DNA from: Actinoplanes sp. SE50/110
GTDB lineage: Bacteria; Actinomycetota; Actinomycetes; Mycobacteriales; Micromonosporaceae
NCBI RefSeq assembly: GCF_900119315.1
Contig: NZ_LT827010.1
Span: 5,303,001-5,367,000, forward strand
Reading direction: 5' to 3'
Length of the DNA stretch: 64,000 nt
Notes under the pieces: model-generated
Told to the model about the DNA's origin: nothing
Seen by the model: only the letters and a program-made list of their open reading frames with translations
Databases searched by the model: none
Made by a program: the position numbers and the translations under genes
In this document: positions 23,753 to 32,242 of the stretch, in pieces
Layout of the letters: every line of letters starts with the position of its first letter
Numbering within the stretch: position 1 is the stretch's first letter

Positions 23753-25333
23753 GTGATGCGCCCCAACTTTCGCGATTTGTCGCTCGGTTTCCAGCTGTGG
23801 GCCGGTTTCGGGTCGCTCGCCCTGCTGATGATCGTGCTGGCGGTCAGCGCCGGGCAGGTCCGGGCGAACGTCGACCGGCAGGCCCGCCAGGTGGTCGAGC
23901 AGATCGACCCCAAGGCCCGCTCGGTGGCGCTGCTGCAGTTCCGGTTCTCCGACGCGTACGGCCTGCAGACCGCGTACACCGCCTCCGACCACGAACTCAA
24001 GCACGGCTTCTTCACCGAGGCCAAGGCGAAGGTGTACGCGGTGCTCGCCGACGTGCGCAAGTCGGCCTCGAACGACGCGCAGCGACAGCACGCCGCCGAT
24101 TTCCAGGCCGGCCTCGACGACTTCATGACGATCGACGACCAGGTGTGGACGGCCGTGCAGCAGGGCCGGTACGCCCAGGCCACGCACATCAGCAACGTGA
24201 CCGAGTCGGGTCCGTACCTGAAGGCGATGGACGCCGCCGCCAAGTTCGACGACTCGGTGACCGCCGAACGTACCGCCGCACTGGCGACGTTGACCCGGAC
24301 CCGGAGCCACGCGACGGTCCGCGACCTGGTGCTGGCCACCGGCGCGGTGCTGCTGGCCCTGCTCGCCGCCACGCTGCTCACCCGCTCCATCCGGCGGCCG
24401 CTGCAGCGGGTGGTCGCGGTGGTGGACCGGCTCGCCGACGGTGACCTGACCCAGCGCACCGGGGTGCGGCGCGGCGACGAGATCGGCCGGATGAGCGCCT
24501 CGCTGGACCGGGCGATCGACCGGATCGCCGGGACGGTCACCGGGATCACCTCGCACGCCGAGCAGGTCGCCGCCGCCTCCAGCACCCTGACCGGCATGTC
24601 CCAGGCCCTGCAGGCGGACGCCGACCAGGCGTCGCAGCAGATCGGCATCGTCGCGGACAGCGCCGCCGACGTGTCCCGCAACCTGGACACGGTGGCCGCC
24701 GGCTCGGAGCAGATGGGTGCCGCGATCGCCGAGATCAGTCGCAACACCACCGAGGCCGCGATGGTGGCCAGCACCGCGGTCGACACGGTCGGTCAGGCCG
24801 GCGCCACGGTGTCCCGGCTCGGTACGGCCTCCGCCGAGATCGGCGAGGTGGTCCGGACCATCACCACGATCGCCGAGCAGACCAATCTGCTGGCCCTGAA
24901 CGCGACCATCGAGGCGGCCCGGGCCGGCGAGATGGGCAAGGGCTTCGCGGTGGTCGCCTCCGAGGTCAAGGATCTGGCGCAGGAGACGGCCCGGGCGACC
25001 GACGACATCACCGCCCGGGTGGGCAGCATCCAGTCGCAGACCGGGGCGGCGGTCCAGTCGATCCAGCAGATCACCGAAATCATCCAGCGGATCAGCGAGG
25101 CGCAGGACACCATCGCCGCCGCCGTCGAGGAGCAGACCGCGACCACCGGCGAGATGAACCGGGGTGTCGCCAACGCCGCCGTCGGCAGCGGTGAGATCAC
25201 CGAGAACATCGCGGGCGTCCGCGATGTCGCGGACCGCACGCGCGACAGCGCCGACCATTCGCGGCGCGCCGCCGACGAGCTGACCCGGCTCAGTCAGGCG
25301 CTGAACGACCTGACCCGGAGTTTCCGCACCTGA
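23753..25333 (+). CDS. Methyl-accepting chemotaxis protein
   Basis: A 526-aa chemoreceptor. TM1 is at about residues 15-33, followed by a four-helix-bundle sensor domain to about 190, TM2 at about 192-210, HAMP at about 212-265 and the signalling domain to the end. The hairpin tip is intact (IAEQTNLLALNATIEAARAG, then KGFAVVASEVKDLAQE). It lacks the C-terminal CheR/CheB tether pentapeptide. No che or flagellar genes are in the window, so its kinase array must lie elsewhere; Actinoplanes-type organisms have motile spores, which fits. Start is GTG 23753 or the adjacent ATG. Its 3' end overlaps the convergent CHAT gene by 44 bp. Confidence 0.95.
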   Translation: MMRPNFRDLSLGFQLWAGFGSLALLMIVLAVSAGQVRANVDRQARQVVEQIDPKARSVALLQFRFSDAYGLQTAYTASDHELKHGFFTEAKAKVYAVLADVRKSASNDAQRQHAADFQAGLDDFMTIDDQVWTAVQQGRYAQATHISNVTESGPYLKAMDAAAKFDDSVTAERTAALATLTRTRSHATVRDLVLATGAVLLALLAATLLTRSIRRPLQRVVAVVDRLADGDLTQRTGVRRGDEIGRMSASLDRAIDRIAGTVTGITSHAEQVAAASSTLTGMSQALQADADQASQQIGIVADSAADVSRNLDTVAAGSEQMGAAIAEISRNTTEAAMVASTAVDTVGQAGATVSRLGTASAEIGEVVRTITTIAEQTNLLALNATIEAARAGEMGKGFAVVASEVKDLAQETARATDDITARVGSIQSQTGAAVQSIQQITEIIQRISEAQDTIAAAVEEQTATTGEMNRGVANAAVGSGEITENIAGVRDVADRTRDSADHSRRAADELTRLSQALNDLTRSFRT

Positions 25334-27968
25334 TCGGCTGCAGTCCGGCGCCGAGGCAGACGAAGCCGGCCGCGGTCACCCGCTCGGCCGGCCCGCCGGA
25401 GCGGGTCAGCTCCCGCCCGGCCGCGGCGAGCGCCACCGCCGGCGGCTCACCGGCGGCGAGCCGCTGATGCACCAGGGCCATCAGCTCCGCGGCCGCCTCG
25501 TCGGGCACCGGCAGCATCGCCGCGATCAGCGACCGGGCGCCCAGCGCCAGCAGCGCCGCGGAGAAGCCGAGCAGTTCGTCACCGGGGCAGACCAGGGACA
25601 GGCCGCTGTCGCAGGCGGCGAGCACCACCAGTTCCGGCACCGCGGGCAGGGTCTGCAGGTCGTGCACGGTGAGCGGGCCGTCGGCCAGCCGCAGACAGGA
25701 GAACAGCGGGTTGTCCCGCCGGAAGCTGCCGTGCGCGGCCAGGTGCGCGATGTCGGCGTGCGGGAGCGCGGCCAGTACCGCCCCGGCGGTGGCGGCGCTG
25801 CCGGTCAGGGTCGTCGCGGCCGGGTACAGCCGGCCCAGCTGTGCCGCCTCGGTCACCGAGCCGGGCAGGTCGGGCCCGGCGACCACCAGCGGGCGGCCGG
25901 TCCGGCGCGGCCGGCCGGCGGCCTGGGACCACAGCGTCGCCGACGGGGTGACGGTGACCGGTCGGCCGTTCAGTGACGGCAGCAGCCCCCACGGCAACGA
26001 CTGCAGGGTGCCGGTCGGCACCAGCACCACCGGGCGGTCCCCGAGCGCGTCGCGGACCGGGCCGATCAGGAAGTCGTCGAGCCGGCCGCCCAGGGTGGCC
26101 AGGAGCTGCCCGGCGGCTTCCGGGCCGCGTCCGGTCCCGCAGGCCGCGCGGCGCATCGCGAACGGCAGGCGTTCCAGCGGCCCGGCGATCCGGGCGGCCG
26201 GCCCGAGCGGGCGCAGCAGCACCCGGCCGTCCGCCACGAGCAGGGCGAACAGCCGGCCGGCGGACTCCACGTACTCGATGATCGCCGCCTCGCCCAGCAG
26301 CGCCGTCAACCGGTCCGCCGAGGCCGGCGCCGCCGCCGCGGCGTGGTCACCGTCGCGTTGCCGCAGCCGGTCCCGGACCCGGTTCTCCAGCGCCGCCTGC
26401 CGCCGCTCCAGGTCGGCGACCGAGGTCCCGGCCCGGCGCGCGGCGGTCAGTTCGGCGGCGACCCCGCGCATCTCGTCGAGCTCGGCGGCCAGCACCGGGT
26501 CGGCCGGCGGGCGGGCCCGGGTGAGCAGCAGGTGGGTGGCCCGGCCGCGTTCGGCCCAGCGCAGCACGCGGCGGGCCGACCGGGCGTCGAGCGCCATCCG
26601 CAGCCCCATGTCGACCAGGTCGGTGCGGTGCCCGGAGACGTGGGCGAGCAGATCGGGTGCGCCGAGCACGGCCCGGTGCTGCTCGGCGATGCGCAGCCCG
26701 GCCGCGATGGTGGCGCTCGCGGCCCGCCGCCGGCCCTCGATCAGCTGGCGCAGCGCCACGCACTGGCAGGCCCGGATGCGCAGCTCGGCCGGGTCGGTGC
26801 GGCGCGCCCGGCCGGCCGCGGCGAGCACCGCGTGGGCGGCGGCGGGCCGGCCCCGGTCCAGGGCGAGCCGGGCCGCGGTGATCCGGGCGTCGAGCGCCGG
26901 CAGCCGCCAGCCGGCCGTCTCCAGGGTGCGCGCCACCCGGACCAGGTCGGCCACCGCGACCTTCAGGCCGAGGCCGAGCCGGCAGCGCAGGGCGACCAGC
27001 CGGGCGACCGCACTCCAGTCGGTGCGCTGCTGCCGGGCGAAGGCGGCGGCCGCCCGGCGGGCCGCCGGCAGGGCCGCCCCGCAGTCCCCGGCGAGCTGGG
27101 CCGCGGTGGCCACCAGCAGGTGTCCCTCCGGCAGTTTGAACCGGCCGCGGGTGCGGGTCAGCTCGGCGACCGCCTGTTCGGCGACCACCCGGGCCTCGGG
27201 GGCGAGGCGGACCGCGAGCAGCAGCTCGGCCCGGTCCAGCAGCAGCGAGCTCACGTTGACGCCGAGTACGCCGTACCGCTGCTCGGCCTGTTCGAAGTAG
27301 CGCAGCGCCGCCGGGATCTCGCCCTGCCGACTGAGCGCGAAGCCCAGGTTCTCCCGCACCGTGGCGCCGAGCAGGCGCAGGTCCTGGGCGTCGCTGAGCC
27401 GTTCGGCGTCCTGCAGATCGGCCAGCGCCTCGGCGAACCGGTACCGCTGGACGTTGAGCACGCCCCGGTTGTTGAGCACCCGCCAGGTCCACACCGCGTC
27501 GCCGGCCGCGCGCAGCCGGGGCAGCGTCTCCCGGTACGCGTCCAGGGCCTCGCCGAGCCGGCCGGCGTGCTGCAGGATCGCGCCGCGCTGGGCGGTGGCC
27601 CGCAGTCGCTGCACCCCGTGCAGGTCGGCGCGGGCCTGGTCGATCACGGCGAGGGCGTCGCCGGTCCGGCCCCGGCGGCCCAGCACGAACGCCAGGGTCA
27701 TTCGGGCCTCGGCGGCGAGCGTCGGGTTGCCGGCCCGCTCGGCCAGCCGGACCGCGCCCCGTTCGCAGCGCAGTGCGGTGTCCAGGTCGGCCAGGTGCAG
27801 GGCGGCCAGCCCGCGGGCCCGTTCGGCCACCGCCGCGGACTCCGGATCGCCGGCGCGCTGAGCGGTCCGCAGGGCCCGCTCGGCGAGTCCCCACGCCCGC
27901 CGGGGCTGCGCGTCGACGGAGGACAGCGCCTCGTCGCAGAGCCGCTCAGCGACCGGGTCACGCCCCAT
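25290..27968 (-). CDS. TPR-CHAT protease
   Basis: An 892-aa protein. Residues about 1-450 are a TPR-like helical array (RAWGLAERALRTAQRAGDPE, LADLQDAERLSDAQDLRLLG, and many more). Residues about 580-870 are a CHAT (caspase HetF-associated) protease domain: the His is in IAHLAAHGSF (about H746) and the Cys in LVVLAACDSGLSL (about C786), the expected spacing. CHAT proteases cut after basic or small residues in partner proteins when the TPR part is triggered. No signal peptide, so cytoplasmic. GGGGAG precedes the ATG. It diverges from the S8 protease-sigma operon across 128 bp, and the whole looks like one system. Trigger and target are unknown. Confidence 0.92.
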   Translation of the reverse strand: MGRDPVAERLCDEALSSVDAQPRRAWGLAERALRTAQRAGDPESAAVAERARGLAALHLADLDTALRCERGAVRLAERAGNPTLAAEARMTLAFVLGRRGRTGDALAVIDQARADLHGVQRLRATAQRGAILQHAGRLGEALDAYRETLPRLRAAGDAVWTWRVLNNRGVLNVQRYRFAEALADLQDAERLSDAQDLRLLGATVRENLGFALSRQGEIPAALRYFEQAEQRYGVLGVNVSSLLLDRAELLLAVRLAPEARVVAEQAVAELTRTRGRFKLPEGHLLVATAAQLAGDCGAALPAARRAAAAFARQQRTDWSAVARLVALRCRLGLGLKVAVADLVRVARTLETAGWRLPALDARITAARLALDRGRPAAAHAVLAAAGRARRTDPAELRIRACQCVALRQLIEGRRRAASATIAAGLRIAEQHRAVLGAPDLLAHVSGHRTDLVDMGLRMALDARSARRVLRWAERGRATHLLLTRARPPADPVLAAELDEMRGVAAELTAARRAGTSVADLERRQAALENRVRDRLRQRDGDHAAAAAPASADRLTALLGEAAIIEYVESAGRLFALLVADGRVLLRPLGPAARIAGPLERLPFAMRRAACGTGRGPEAAGQLLATLGGRLDDFLIGPVRDALGDRPVVLVPTGTLQSLPWGLLPSLNGRPVTVTPSATLWSQAAGRPRRTGRPLVVAGPDLPGSVTEAAQLGRLYPAATTLTGSAATAGAVLAALPHADIAHLAAHGSFRRDNPLFSCLRLADGPLTVHDLQTLPAVPELVVLAACDSGLSLVCPGDELLGFSAALLALGARSLIAAMLPVPDEAAAELMALVHQRLAAGEPPAVALAAAGRELTRSGGPAERVTAAGFVCLGAGLQPIRCGNSGSGRSAPD

Positions 27969-28012
27969 GTCGTACTCCCCGCTCGGCGCACCGCCACGAA
28001 ACTGTCAGCGAC

Positions 28013-28025
28013 ATTTGTATCAAAT
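28013..28025. promoter_or_regulatory. Candidate operator between CHAT and S8 genes
   Basis: ATTTG-TAT-CAAAT, a 5-bp inverted repeat in the only AT-rich patch of the 128-bp divergent region, 45 bp before the CHAT start and about 70 bp before the S8 start. Could be a shared operator or part of two back-to-back promoters. Confidence 0.35.
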
Positions 28026-28096
28026 CCACTGCTAGTCGTTCTTTTCCCTAGAAGCCGGGTGGGTTTCCCGGACGCAACGCACGCACGGGGAGAACG

Positions 28097-29377
28097 ATGG
28101 GCACGACGACCGCAACGCACCGCGTCAATGAACTGATCGTGGCTCTGCCACATCTGAGCCTGGTGCTCGACCGACTCGGCACCCTCGGCCGGACGCCGGT
28201 CCGGGAGCCGCAGCGCAGCCCGGCGCTCGGCCTGGCCCTGGTCGAACTGGGCGAGCCGGCCGGACCGCGCGACGGGCCGGCCGCCGCGGCCGACGGCGCG
28301 GACTCGCCACTCGACGCGCTGCTGGCCGACCTGCGGGCCTATTTCCGCCGGGAGTACCACGGCTGGACGCCGGTGCTCGGCAAGAACCGCGAGGTCGAGA
28401 TGGTCGGCAGCACCAACGTGATCAGCGGCGGCGGTCGCGGCCTGCCGGGCACCCCGACCCAGGCGGAGGTCCTGACCGGCGGTTGGTCCGGCCGAGCGCT
28501 GCCCGCCGACGCCGACGTCCTGCCCGAGGTCGAGGGCTCCCCCGGCGGCCGCCGCACTCTGCACGACGGCCTGGCCCGGCTCGACGGCGACCGCGGGCGC
28601 GGCGCCACCGTGGCGGTCTGCGACACCCGGCTGTGGGGCGACGGCGCGCTGGCCGGCGCCTACCTCGCCCCGCCGGCCGCGCTGCTGCCCCCGCCCGGCC
28701 CGGACGGTGTCGCCTTCACCGCCGGGCACGCCCTGTTCGTCACCGGCATCGTGCTGCGCAGCGCGCCCGGTGCCGCCGTGGTCGTCCACCCCACCCTGGA
28801 CGACCACGCCCGCGGCACCACCTGGCAGTTCGCCAACGACCTGGTCGCCCTCGCCGGCCGCGGGGTGGACGTGATCAACGTGTCGGCCGGCTTCTTCACC
28901 GGCGACGACCAGCCCGCCCTCGCGGTCACCACGGCGCTGCGGCTGCTCGGCCCGCGGACCGTGGTGGTCGCCGCCGCCGGCAACCACGGCGAGAACGAGC
29001 AGGACGGCCGGCGCCCGATGTGGCCCGCCGCGTACGACGAGGTGGTGGCGGTCGGCGCGCTCACCCCGCAGGGCATGCCGGCGACGTTCAGCCCGGACGC
29101 ACCGTGGGTGGACCTGCTGGCGCCGGGTGTGAACGTGGTCAGCAACTACTTCGGCGACGCGGTGTCGGTGGTCGACCCGGACACCCCCGGCACGACCGGC
29201 CGCTATCCGGGGCTGGCGGCCTGGAGCGGCACGTCGTTCGCCGCGGCCTGGGTCTCCGGCCTGGTGGCCGCCCGGATCCGGCCCGGCGAGACGGACGCCC
29301 CGGCGGCGCTGCACCGGCTGCTGCAGGACACCGCGGCCGGCACCACCGCGACGATGATCCCCAAGTGGTCGGCATGA
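28097..29377 (+). CDS. Cytoplasmic S8 (subtilisin-like) serine protease
   Basis: A 426-aa subtilase without signal peptide or membrane segment. The triad is complete: Asp176 in VAVCDTRLWGD, His211 in FTAGHALFVTGIV and Ser380 in WSGTSFAAAWVSG, with the oxyanion Asn in AAAGNHGE. About 170 residues precede the catalytic core; in secreted subtilases this would be a propeptide, here it may be a regulatory or binding domain. It starts the operon S8 - sigma - small protein, each pair overlapping by ATGA, and diverges from the TPR-CHAT protease. Two intracellular proteases around a sigma factor suggest regulated proteolysis of an inhibitor. GGGGAG lies at good distance before the ATG. Confidence 0.92.
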   Translation: MGTTTATHRVNELIVALPHLSLVLDRLGTLGRTPVREPQRSPALGLALVELGEPAGPRDGPAAAADGADSPLDALLADLRAYFRREYHGWTPVLGKNREVEMVGSTNVISGGGRGLPGTPTQAEVLTGGWSGRALPADADVLPEVEGSPGGRRTLHDGLARLDGDRGRGATVAVCDTRLWGDGALAGAYLAPPAALLPPPGPDGVAFTAGHALFVTGIVLRSAPGAAVVVHPTLDDHARGTTWQFANDLVALAGRGVDVINVSAGFFTGDDQPALAVTTALRLLGPRTVVVAAAGNHGENEQDGRRPMWPAAYDEVVAVGALTPQGMPATFSPDAPWVDLLAPGVNVVSNYFGDAVSVVDPDTPGTTGRYPGLAAWSGTSFAAAWVSGLVAARIRPGETDAPAALHRLLQDTAAGTTATMIPKWSA

Positions 29378-30000
29378 CCGCCGTCGACCGCCCGCGCGCG
29401 GGCCTGCCGCCGGAACCGGCCGACCTGGTCTCGCTCGTCACGGCCGCGGCCGCCGGCGACGAAGCGGCCTGGAACGCCCTGGTGGCGCGGTACGCCTCCC
29501 TGGTCTACGCCACCTGCCGGCGCTGGCGGCTGACCGAGGCCGACGCCGCCGACGTGAGCCAGACGGTGTGGCTGCGCCTGGTGGAGAACCTGTCCCGGCT
29601 GCGCGAGCCGCAGGCCCTGCCCGGCTGGCTGACCACCACGACGGCCCGCGAATGCACCCGGCTGTACCACTGCCGGCAGCGCGAACACCCGGAGGATGTG
29701 GAGTCCCGGCTGGCCCGCACCCCCGCCGACGACGACGGCCCGGTCGACCGGGACCTGATCGCCGCGGAACGCGACGCCGCCCTGCGCGCCGCCTTCGCCG
29801 AACTGCCGGAGCACTGCCGCAGCCTGCTCGGCATGCTGATGCGCGACGAGCCCGTCCCGTACGCCGAGATCAGCACCCGGCTGAGCATGCCGTGCGGCGC
29901 GATCGGCCCGACCCGCTCCCGCTGCCTGGACCGGCTGCGCCGCAACCCGGCCCTGCGCGCCCTGCTCACCGACGCCGAAGGCAACGAGGAGAAGAAATGA
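29374..30000 (+). CDS. ECF-type sigma-70 factor
   Basis: A 208-aa group 4 sigma factor. Region 2 lies at about residues 22-92 (DEAAWNALVARYASLVYATC, DAADVSQTVWLRL), region 4 at about 135-190 (LRAAFAELPEHCRSLLGML, YAEISTRLSMPCGAIGPTRSRC). No region 3 and no extra C-terminal SnoaL domain. It should direct RNA polymerase to a small regulon. Its ATG overlaps the stop of the S8 protease, and its stop overlaps the start of the next gene, so the three products are made together. An anti-sigma role for the next protein, released by CHAT or S8 cleavage, is the obvious hypothesis. Confidence 0.9.
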   Translation: MTAVDRPRAGLPPEPADLVSLVTAAAAGDEAAWNALVARYASLVYATCRRWRLTEADAADVSQTVWLRLVENLSRLREPQALPGWLTTTTARECTRLYHCRQREHPEDVESRLARTPADDDGPVDRDLIAAERDAALRAAFAELPEHCRSLLGMLMRDEPVPYAEISTRLSMPCGAIGPTRSRCLDRLRRNPALRALLTDAEGNEEKK

Positions 30001-30458
30001 CCGACACCTGGTGGTACGACGATGACCAGCTCCTGCACGCCCTGAGCCGAGCCGTGGCCGCACCGGACCGCACCCCGACGGAGGTCTTCGAGGCCGCCCG
30101 CGCCGTCTTCACCTGGCGCACCGTCGACGCCGAACTAGCCGAACTCGTCCACGACTCGGCCACCCGCCCGCCCGAGCTGGCCGGCCTGCGCGCCGAGGAG
30201 GCCGACCTGCGCACGCTCAGCTTCGAGGCGCCCGACCTCACCATCGAGCTGGGCGTCGCCCCGGCCGCCCTGCTCGGTCAGCTCGTCCCGGCCGAACCGG
30301 CCAGCCTCACGCTGCGCCTGGCGGACGGCACCACCACCGCCGTCCCGGTCGACGAGGACGGCTGTTTCCGCATCGCTCCGCGGCCCCGCGACCGTTTCAC
30401 GCTGACCTGTGAAACGCCGGCGGGCCGCCGCATCGTCACCGCGGCCCTGACCCTCTGA
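29997..30458 (+). CDS. Small partner protein of the sigma factor (candidate inhibitor)
   Basis: A 153-aa soluble protein. Residues about 8-55 are helical (DDDQLLHALSRAVAAPDRTP, VFEAARAVFTWRTVDAELAE), residues about 75-150 are beta-rich and look like a carboxypeptidase-regulatory/transthyretin-like sandwich (PASLTLRLADGTTTAVPVDE, CFRIAPRPRDRFTLTC). Proteins with the A-(F)-W-R-T-V-D-A-E-L-A signature are, as far as I recall, regularly encoded next to ECF sigma genes in actinomycetes, without a known function. ATGA overlap with the sigma gene makes it a good candidate for a sigma-binding regulator. No HXXXCXXC zinc anti-sigma motif is present. Confidence 0.75.
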   Translation: MTDTWWYDDDQLLHALSRAVAAPDRTPTEVFEAARAVFTWRTVDAELAELVHDSATRPPELAGLRAEEADLRTLSFEAPDLTIELGVAPAALLGQLVPAEPASLTLRLADGTTTAVPVDEDGCFRIAPRPRDRFTLTCETPAGRRIVTAALTL

Positions 30459-30461
30459 CCC

Positions 30462-30503
30462 GGATCGCCGCCGGCGTCCGGCACCGGGCGCCGGCGGCGA
30501 TCC
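30462..30503 (+). terminator. Terminator of the S8-sigma operon
   Basis: A perfect 15-bp stem (GGATCGCCGCCGGCG and its complement) around a 12-nt loop, 3 bp after the last stop codon of the operon. It also faces the convergent DHFR-like gene, so it may serve both. Confidence 0.7.
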
Positions 30504-30564
30504 CGGACGTGGGGCAGCGCCGGAACGCCGCGGACCGCGAGCGCCCGGCGCCGCCGGCCCACGG

Positions 30565-31215
30565 CTACGCCGGGCGCCGGGTGAAGGTCAGGTGGGTGAC
30601 GCCGCTCGGGGAGGCAACGGACTCGACGGTGAACCGGTCCTCCAGGCTCTCCAGGCCGTCCCACAGGCGTACTCCCCGGCCGAGGATGATCGGCACCAGG
30701 GCGACGTGCAGATGGTCGATCAGGTCGGCCTCCAGGAACTGACGGACCGTGGTCGGCCCGCCGCCGATGCGGACGTCCAGGCCACCGGCCGCCTCCCGGG
30801 CCTGCGCGAGCACCTCGGCCGGCGACGCGTCCACGAAGTGGAAGACGTTGCCGCCCTCCAGCTTGAGCGTCGGCCGCGGGTGGTGGGTGAGCACGAAGAC
30901 CGGGGTGTGGAACGGCGGGTTGTCGCCCCACCAGCCCTGCCACTCCTCGTTCTCCCAGGCGCCGCGTTGCGGCCCGAACTTGTTGCGGCCCATGATCTCG
31001 GCGCCGATCCCCGGCCCCCACGCGGCCGCGAACGCGTTGTCGACGCCCTCGCTGCCGCCGTCCTGCCCGTTCATCGACTGGAACGCGCGGGTCGGGAAGA
31101 ACCACTGCATGAGCCGCCCACCGGCATGCCCGAACGGCGCCTCCAGGGTCTGCCCCTCACCGGTGGCGAAACCGTCCAGCGAAACCGCGAGATTGTGCAC
31201 CCTCACCTTTGACAT
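30565..31215 (-). CDS. Dihydrofolate reductase family protein (RibD C-terminal domain)
   Basis: A 216-aa NADPH-binding reductase of the DHFR/RibD C-terminal family. Signatures: VRVHNLAVSLDGFATGEGQ at the N-terminus, EIMGRNKFGP (the R-T/N-K pyrophosphate loop), VRIGGGPTTVRQFLEADLID with the G-G-G loop and LHVALVPIILGRGVRLW. Substrate not known; most members of this stand-alone group are uncharacterised. ATG start. It diverges from a tetratricopeptide-like gene across 68 bp. Confidence 0.88.
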   Translation of the reverse strand: MSKVRVHNLAVSLDGFATGEGQTLEAPFGHAGGRLMQWFFPTRAFQSMNGQDGGSEGVDNAFAAAWGPGIGAEIMGRNKFGPQRGAWENEEWQGWWGDNPPFHTPVFVLTHHPRPTLKLEGGNVFHFVDASPAEVLAQAREAAGGLDVRIGGGPTTVRQFLEADLIDHLHVALVPIILGRGVRLWDGLESLEDRFTVESVASPSGVTHLTFTRRPA

Positions 31216-31245
31216 CGCCCCACTCTATGGGCCGGCCGACCGGGA

Positions 31246-31275
31246 CTGACACCCTCCGCGGTGATCACCTATGCT
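31246..31275 (+). promoter_or_regulatory. Promoter for a leaderless transcript
   Basis: CTGACA (31246-31251), 18-bp spacer, TATGCT (31270-31275). The GTG start codon follows 8 bp after the -10 box, so transcription should begin at or within a base or two of the start codon. No SD is present, which agrees. Confidence 0.5.
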
Positions 31276-31283
31276 CTGCGCTC

Positions 31284-32228
31284 GTGCTCGACAGCCTCGC
31301 CGTCCGCCTCTCCCCCTCCGCGCCCTATCCGGAGGCCCGGGCCCTGCTCCGCGACAGCGATTTCCGGGCCGCCGACGCCGCCGACCCGCAGGCGCGCACC
31401 CGGCTCCTGCGCCTCTACGCGGCCCAGGCGAAACAGCCGGTGCCGGCGGACCCGGCGGATCCGACCGCGTCGGCGGTTCGCGCCTTCCAGCTGATCGAGC
31501 AGGGCTGGAACGTCCGCGGCGGCGGCCGGGCCCGGACCGTGACGGCCCGCCAGTTCCGGGTGTTCCACCGGTACCTGGCGGAGGCGGAGCGCGTGCTGCA
31601 CGCCGCGCTGACCCGCACGCCGCACGACCTCGCGCTGTGGACGGCGAGCCTGCTCACCGTCCGCGGCCTGGAGATGGGGCTGGACCACGCCCGCTACCGG
31701 TACGCGTGCCTGTCCGCTTTCGATCCGCACCACCTGCCGGCCCAGTCGCAGCTGTTGCAGCAGCTGTGCCCCAAGTGGAGCGGCTCCTGGCCGGAGGCCG
31801 AGGCGTTCGTCCGCGCCGCCATGCGCGCCGCCCCCGAGGGCGCCCACAACGCGGTCCTGCTCGTCGACTACTACCTGGAGAAGGCCGACTTCCGGGGGCT
31901 GCGGGCGGACATCGAGGAGGCCGCCGGGCGTTCGGTGTGCCACCCCGCGTTCGCCCGCACCGTCGGCTGGGTCCAGGTGGTCAACTCGTTCGCGCTGGCG
32001 TTCAGCAAGGTCGGCGACCGGGCGAACGCGCGGCGGATGTTCACCATGCTCGGCCCGTACGCGTCGGAGTATCCCTGGTCGACCCAGTCGGCCGAGGTCA
32101 CGGCCGCGTTCCGACAGGCCCGGATGCGTGCCTTCGGCCTCTCCGGCGGGCTGCCCGGGATCGCCGACCTGCTGCTGGTCGCGGCCGCGCCGGCGGTCGG
32201 CGTCGTCCGCCGCTACGTCACGAGATAG
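31284..32228 (+). CDS. Helical-repeat protein of unknown function
   Basis: A 314-aa mostly helical protein with TPR/SEL1-like periodicity (YRYACLSAFDPHHLPAQSQL, WPEAEAFVRAAMRAAPEG, FALAFSKVGDRANARRMF). A hydrophobic C-terminal helix (IADLLLVAAAPAVGVVR) could touch the membrane. No catalytic motif. GTG at 31284 is chosen because a good promoter ends 8 bp before it and there is no SD, implying a leaderless mRNA. The M16-like gene follows 14 bp later, so the two form an operon. Confidence 0.65.
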   Translation: MLDSLAVRLSPSAPYPEARALLRDSDFRAADAADPQARTRLLRLYAAQAKQPVPADPADPTASAVRAFQLIEQGWNVRGGGRARTVTARQFRVFHRYLAEAERVLHAALTRTPHDLALWTASLLTVRGLEMGLDHARYRYACLSAFDPHHLPAQSQLLQQLCPKWSGSWPEAEAFVRAAMRAAPEGAHNAVLLVDYYLEKADFRGLRADIEEAAGRSVCHPAFARTVGWVQVVNSFALAFSKVGDRANARRMFTMLGPYASEYPWSTQSAEVTAAFRQARMRAFGLSGGLPGIADLLLVAAAPAVGVVRRYVTR

Positions 32229-32242
32229 CCGGGAGAAGTCGC

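Noticed and set aside
21506..25258. Minus-strand open frame of 1250 codons
   Set aside because: Only its last 175 codons (21506-22033) are real. The rest lies opposite the chemoreceptor and two small genes and is Arg/Gly/Asp-rich shadow sequence typical of high-GC DNA.
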